From JAMLIN01 sp041676645 (GTDB lineage: Bacteria; Pseudomonadota; Gammaproteobacteria; Burkholderiales; Burkholderiaceae_E), in the NCBI GenBank assembly GCA_041676645.1, contig JBAYRO010000135.1, positions 1 through 6,576 of the forward strand: a stretch of DNA of 6,576 nucleotides. Direction: 5' to 3'. The translations under genes were made by a program, and so were the position numbers. The notes below the pieces were generated by a model. It was not told the DNA's origin. It ran no database searches and was given only the letters and a program-made list of their open reading frames with translations. Position 1 is the stretch's first letter, and every line of letters begins with the position of its first letter. Below are positions 4,927 through 6,576 of the stretch, piece by piece.

Positions 4927-6435
4927 ATGAGCCTCAGATCCTTCACCCTGGACGACCTGGTGCGACGCAATGCCTTGCTGCATGGTGGGCGCGCCGCATT
5001 CATCCACGATGGCCGCACCGTCACCCATGCGCAGTACGCCGGGCGGGTGGCGCAACTTGCCGCCGGCCTTGCCGGGCTCGGGGTCGGCATCGGCGACCGG
5101 GTGGCGGTGCTGGCGCCGAATTCACTCGAGTTCTGCGACCTGTTCGGTGCGGCGGCCCGGCTGGGGGCCATCCTGGTGCCGATCAACGCGCGGCTGTCCG
5201 CCGAGGAGATCGCGCATGTGATCGAGGATGTCGAGCCGGTCGTGGTCATCGCCGCGGCCGCCATGCGGGCGCAGATTCCGCCGGCCGCGCTCGAAGGCCC
5301 GAGGCTCGTGTCGATCGGCGAGGCAGCCGATGGCTGGAGCGCCTGTGAGGATCTCTACGCGACGGGATCGCACGAGGCGGCCGCCACGATCGACGACGAC
5401 GCGGGGCTGCTGATCGTGCATACCGCCGCCGTCGGCGGACGGGCGCGCGGCGCACTGCTCTCCCATGCCGGCATGATGGCGGCGGCCCAGCAGGCGCAGG
5501 CATGCTGGCAACTGGGCCCGGACGATGTCGCGGTCGGCGTCTTGCCCATGTTCCATGTCGCCGGGATCGGCCTGATGCTGGCGGCGCAGTACGCCGGCGG
5601 GGCCAGCCTGGTGCTGCCGCGCTTCGATCCCGATGCGCTCGTGGCCGCGATCGACCAGCACCGGGGCAGTCTGATGACGACCTTCCCGCCGATGCTCGGC
5701 GAGACGATCGCGGCGGCCGAGCGCACGGGTGCGAGCCTCGCGAGCCTGCGCATCGTGACCGGCATCGATGTGCCGGAGACCATCACCCGCTTCGAGGAGC
5801 GTTGCCCGGCAGCGCGCTTCTGGGTCGGCTACGGGCAGACCGAGACCTCCGGCATGGCGACGATGTCGCCGTTCCGAGACCGCCCCGGCAGCGCCGGCCG
5901 GCCGACCCCCCTCAACGCGGTGGCGATCGTCGATGACACCGACCAGCCCGTCGCATCCGGCCAGTCCGGCGAGATCGTGGTACGCGGGCCGATGGTCTTC
6001 GAGGGATACTGGCGACGCGATGCGGACAACGCCGATACCTTCCGCGGTGGCTGGCACCATACCGGCGACCTCGGGCGCTACGACGACGACGGCTATCTCT
6101 GGTACCAGGGCCGCTCGCCCGCCAAGGAGCTGATCAAGCCGGGCGGCGAGAACGTCTATCCGGCCGAGGTCGAGCGCACCCTGTGCGAGCATCCCGACAT
6201 CCTCGAGGCCGTGGTCTTCGGCGTGCCGGATGCCCGCTGGGGTGAGGCCGTCGAAGCGGCTTGCGTGTGCCGGCCGGGCACGAGCCCGGATGCGCAGCAG
6301 CTGATCGAATTCGTCGGCAGCCGGATCGCGCGCTACAAGAAGCCCGCGCGGGTGCACTTCCTGGCCGAGCCACCGCGGACCGAGGCGGGCACGATCGACC
6401 GGACGGCGGTCAAGGGCCTGTACGGGGCTTCGTGA
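4927..6435 (+). CDS. AMP-forming acyl-CoA ligase-like protein (ANL superfamily) with atypical ATP motifs
   Basis: The 502-residue product covers both ANL domains. The N-domain opens with FTLDDLVRRNALLHGGRAAF (6-25), then LGVGIGDRVAVLAPNS (51-66). The core has LPMFHVAGIG (206-215), YGQTE (302-306) with the Mg-binding Glu306, and HTGDLGRYDDDGYLWYQGR (378-396). The C-domain has IKPGGENVYPAEVE (403-416), FGVPDARWGEAV (431-442) and IARYKKPARV (467-476). The family adenylates a carboxylate with ATP and transfers it to CoA. Three motifs are unusual. The P-loop, normally TSGTTGxPKG, reads TAAVGGRARG (166-175). The hinge, normally DRxKD, reads GRSPAKE (395-401). The A10 lysine is Thr489 in RTEAGTIDR, with the nearest lysine at Lys496. 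The frame is intact, so this is not simple decay. It may belong to a divergent clade with altered ATP handling, or have lost adenylation. Gap to the hydrolase is 25 nt. Confidence 0.88.
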   Translation: MSLRSFTLDDLVRRNALLHGGRAAFIHDGRTVTHAQYAGRVAQLAAGLAGLGVGIGDRVAVLAPNSLEFCDLFGAAARLGAILVPINARLSAEEIAHVIEDVEPVVVIAAAAMRAQIPPAALEGPRLVSIGEAADGWSACEDLYATGSHEAAATIDDDAGLLIVHTAAVGGRARGALLSHAGMMAAAQQAQACWQLGPDDVAVGVLPMFHVAGIGLMLAAQYAGGASLVLPRFDPDALVAAIDQHRGSLMTTFPPMLGETIAAAERTGASLASLRIVTGIDVPETITRFEERCPAARFWVGYGQTETSGMATMSPFRDRPGSAGRPTPLNAVAIVDDTDQPVASGQSGEIVVRGPMVFEGYWRRDADNADTFRGGWHHTGDLGRYDDDGYLWYQGRSPAKELIKPGGENVYPAEVERTLCEHPDILEAVVFGVPDARWGEAVEAACVCRPGTSPDAQQLIEFVGSRIARYKKPARVHFLAEPPRTEAGTIDRTAVKGLYGAS

Positions 6436-6471
6436 ATCGCTCATGATGGCCGCGGTGCAGCGCCCGGCCTT

Positions 6472-6492
6472 GCGCGCGACATCCTCGCGCGC
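6472..6492 (+). other. Strong GC hairpin downstream of the ligase gene
   Basis: GCGCGCGA and TCGCGCGC form a perfect 8-bp stem around a CATCC loop, 36 nt after the ligase stop. No U-run follows, so it is not a canonical intrinsic terminator. It may slow transcription, protect the 3' end of the operon mRNA from exonucleases, or mark the boundary to the next gene. Confidence 0.4.
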
Positions 6493-6532
6493 GTAGCATC
6501 GCGGCGTCCATGTGACATCGACAAGCACAATC

Positions 6533-6538
6533 AAGGAG
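6533..6538 (+). promoter_or_regulatory. Ribosome-binding site of the next gene
   Basis: AAGGAG lies 10 nt before the ATG at 6549. A second GGAG at 6542-6545 is only 3 nt away from the start and is less well placed. The strength of the first site supports a genuine gene start at the window edge. Confidence 0.5.
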
Positions 6539-6548
6539 ACCGGAGATC

Positions 6549-6576
6549 ATGAGATCCCCCTGCAAATCCGTTCTAG
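6549..6576 (+). CDS. Start of a further gene, nine codons visible
   Basis: After a gap of 113 nt from the ligase stop, an ATG preceded by AAGGAG opens a frame reading MRSPCKSVL before the window ends. Two basic residues near the start could begin an export signal, as in a secreted substrate-binding protein, but too little is visible to assign a family. Same-strand placement allows it to be part of the operon or to start a new unit after the hairpin at 6472-6492. Confidence 0.5.

Noticed and set aside
6443..6496. 17-codon open frame after the ligase gene
   Set aside because: No ribosome-binding site and no recognisable content; it runs through the hairpin and looks like chance.
6470..6499. 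TTGCGC and TAGCAT as a promoter for the gene starting at 6549
   Set aside because: Only three and four of six bases match consensus, with an 18-bp spacer, and the pair sits across the GC hairpin. Too weak to call.
5122..6534. Long minus-strand open frame opposite the ligase gene
   Set aside because: Same mirror-frame pattern: low-complexity Arg/Ala/Asp/Gly-rich translation without motifs, overlapping a clear ligase gene.
1..6576. CRISPR arrays, tRNA/rRNA genes, insertion sequences, attachment sites or phage genes
   Set aside because: I saw no repeat-spacer series, tRNA-like or rRNA-like stretch, transposase or terminal inverted repeats. The window is almost wholly accounted for by metabolic genes.

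Overview
The window is a compact, very GC-rich (roughly two-thirds G+C) bacterial region. Its codon use, strong Shine-Dalgarno sites and overlapping genes suggest a high-GC Pseudomonadota, perhaps a Burkholderiales-like betaproteobacterium. That placement is an inference from style and protein character, because no rRNA or taxon-specific marker is present.

Layout. Positions 3-647 hold the N-terminal 215 codons of a crotonase (enoyl-CoA hydratase/isomerase) family gene on the minus strand, cut by the window edge. A divergent intergenic region of about 160 bp follows. It contains a perfect 12-bp palindrome and three copies of a 9-bp direct repeat, and is the likely control region for both directions. 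From 812 to 6435 five plus-strand genes are packed like an operon: a family III CoA-transferase/alpha-methylacyl-CoA racemase-like protein (812-1936), an SCP2-type thiolase (1936-3174), an HSD10-like short-chain 3-hydroxyacyl-CoA dehydrogenase (3223-3999), an alpha/beta hydrolase (3996-4901) and an AMP-forming acyl-CoA ligase-like protein (4927-6435). Junctions are 1-nt and 4-nt overlaps or gaps of 48 and 25 nt, nearly all with clear ribosome-binding sites. A GC-rich hairpin follows the ligase, and the first nine codons of a further gene start at 6549.

How the genes may work together. They read as a CoA-thioester catabolic module: activation (ligase and/or CoA-transferase), hydration (crotonase), oxidation (dehydrogenase) and thiolytic or related C-C cleavage (thiolase), plus a hydrolase that may open an ester or ring or release CoA. 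No acyl-CoA dehydrogenase, regulator or complete transporter is visible. The racemase-like, HSD10-like and SCP2-thiolase-like trio resembles the enzyme set used for 2-methyl-branched acyl-CoAs, so a branched or isoprenoid/steroid-type carboxylic acid is a reasonable but unproven substrate.

The most unusual feature is that three enzymes depart from textbook catalytic motifs while remaining intact and full-length (or, for the crotonase, open to the window edge). The ligase has a degenerate ATP P-loop and lacks the A10 lysine. The crotonase has His in place of the second catalytic Glu. The thiolase lacks both usual positions of the second catalytic Cys. This could mark a specialised, poorly characterised pathway, or simply membership in divergent but known subfamilies. 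Sequence searches and assays would decide.
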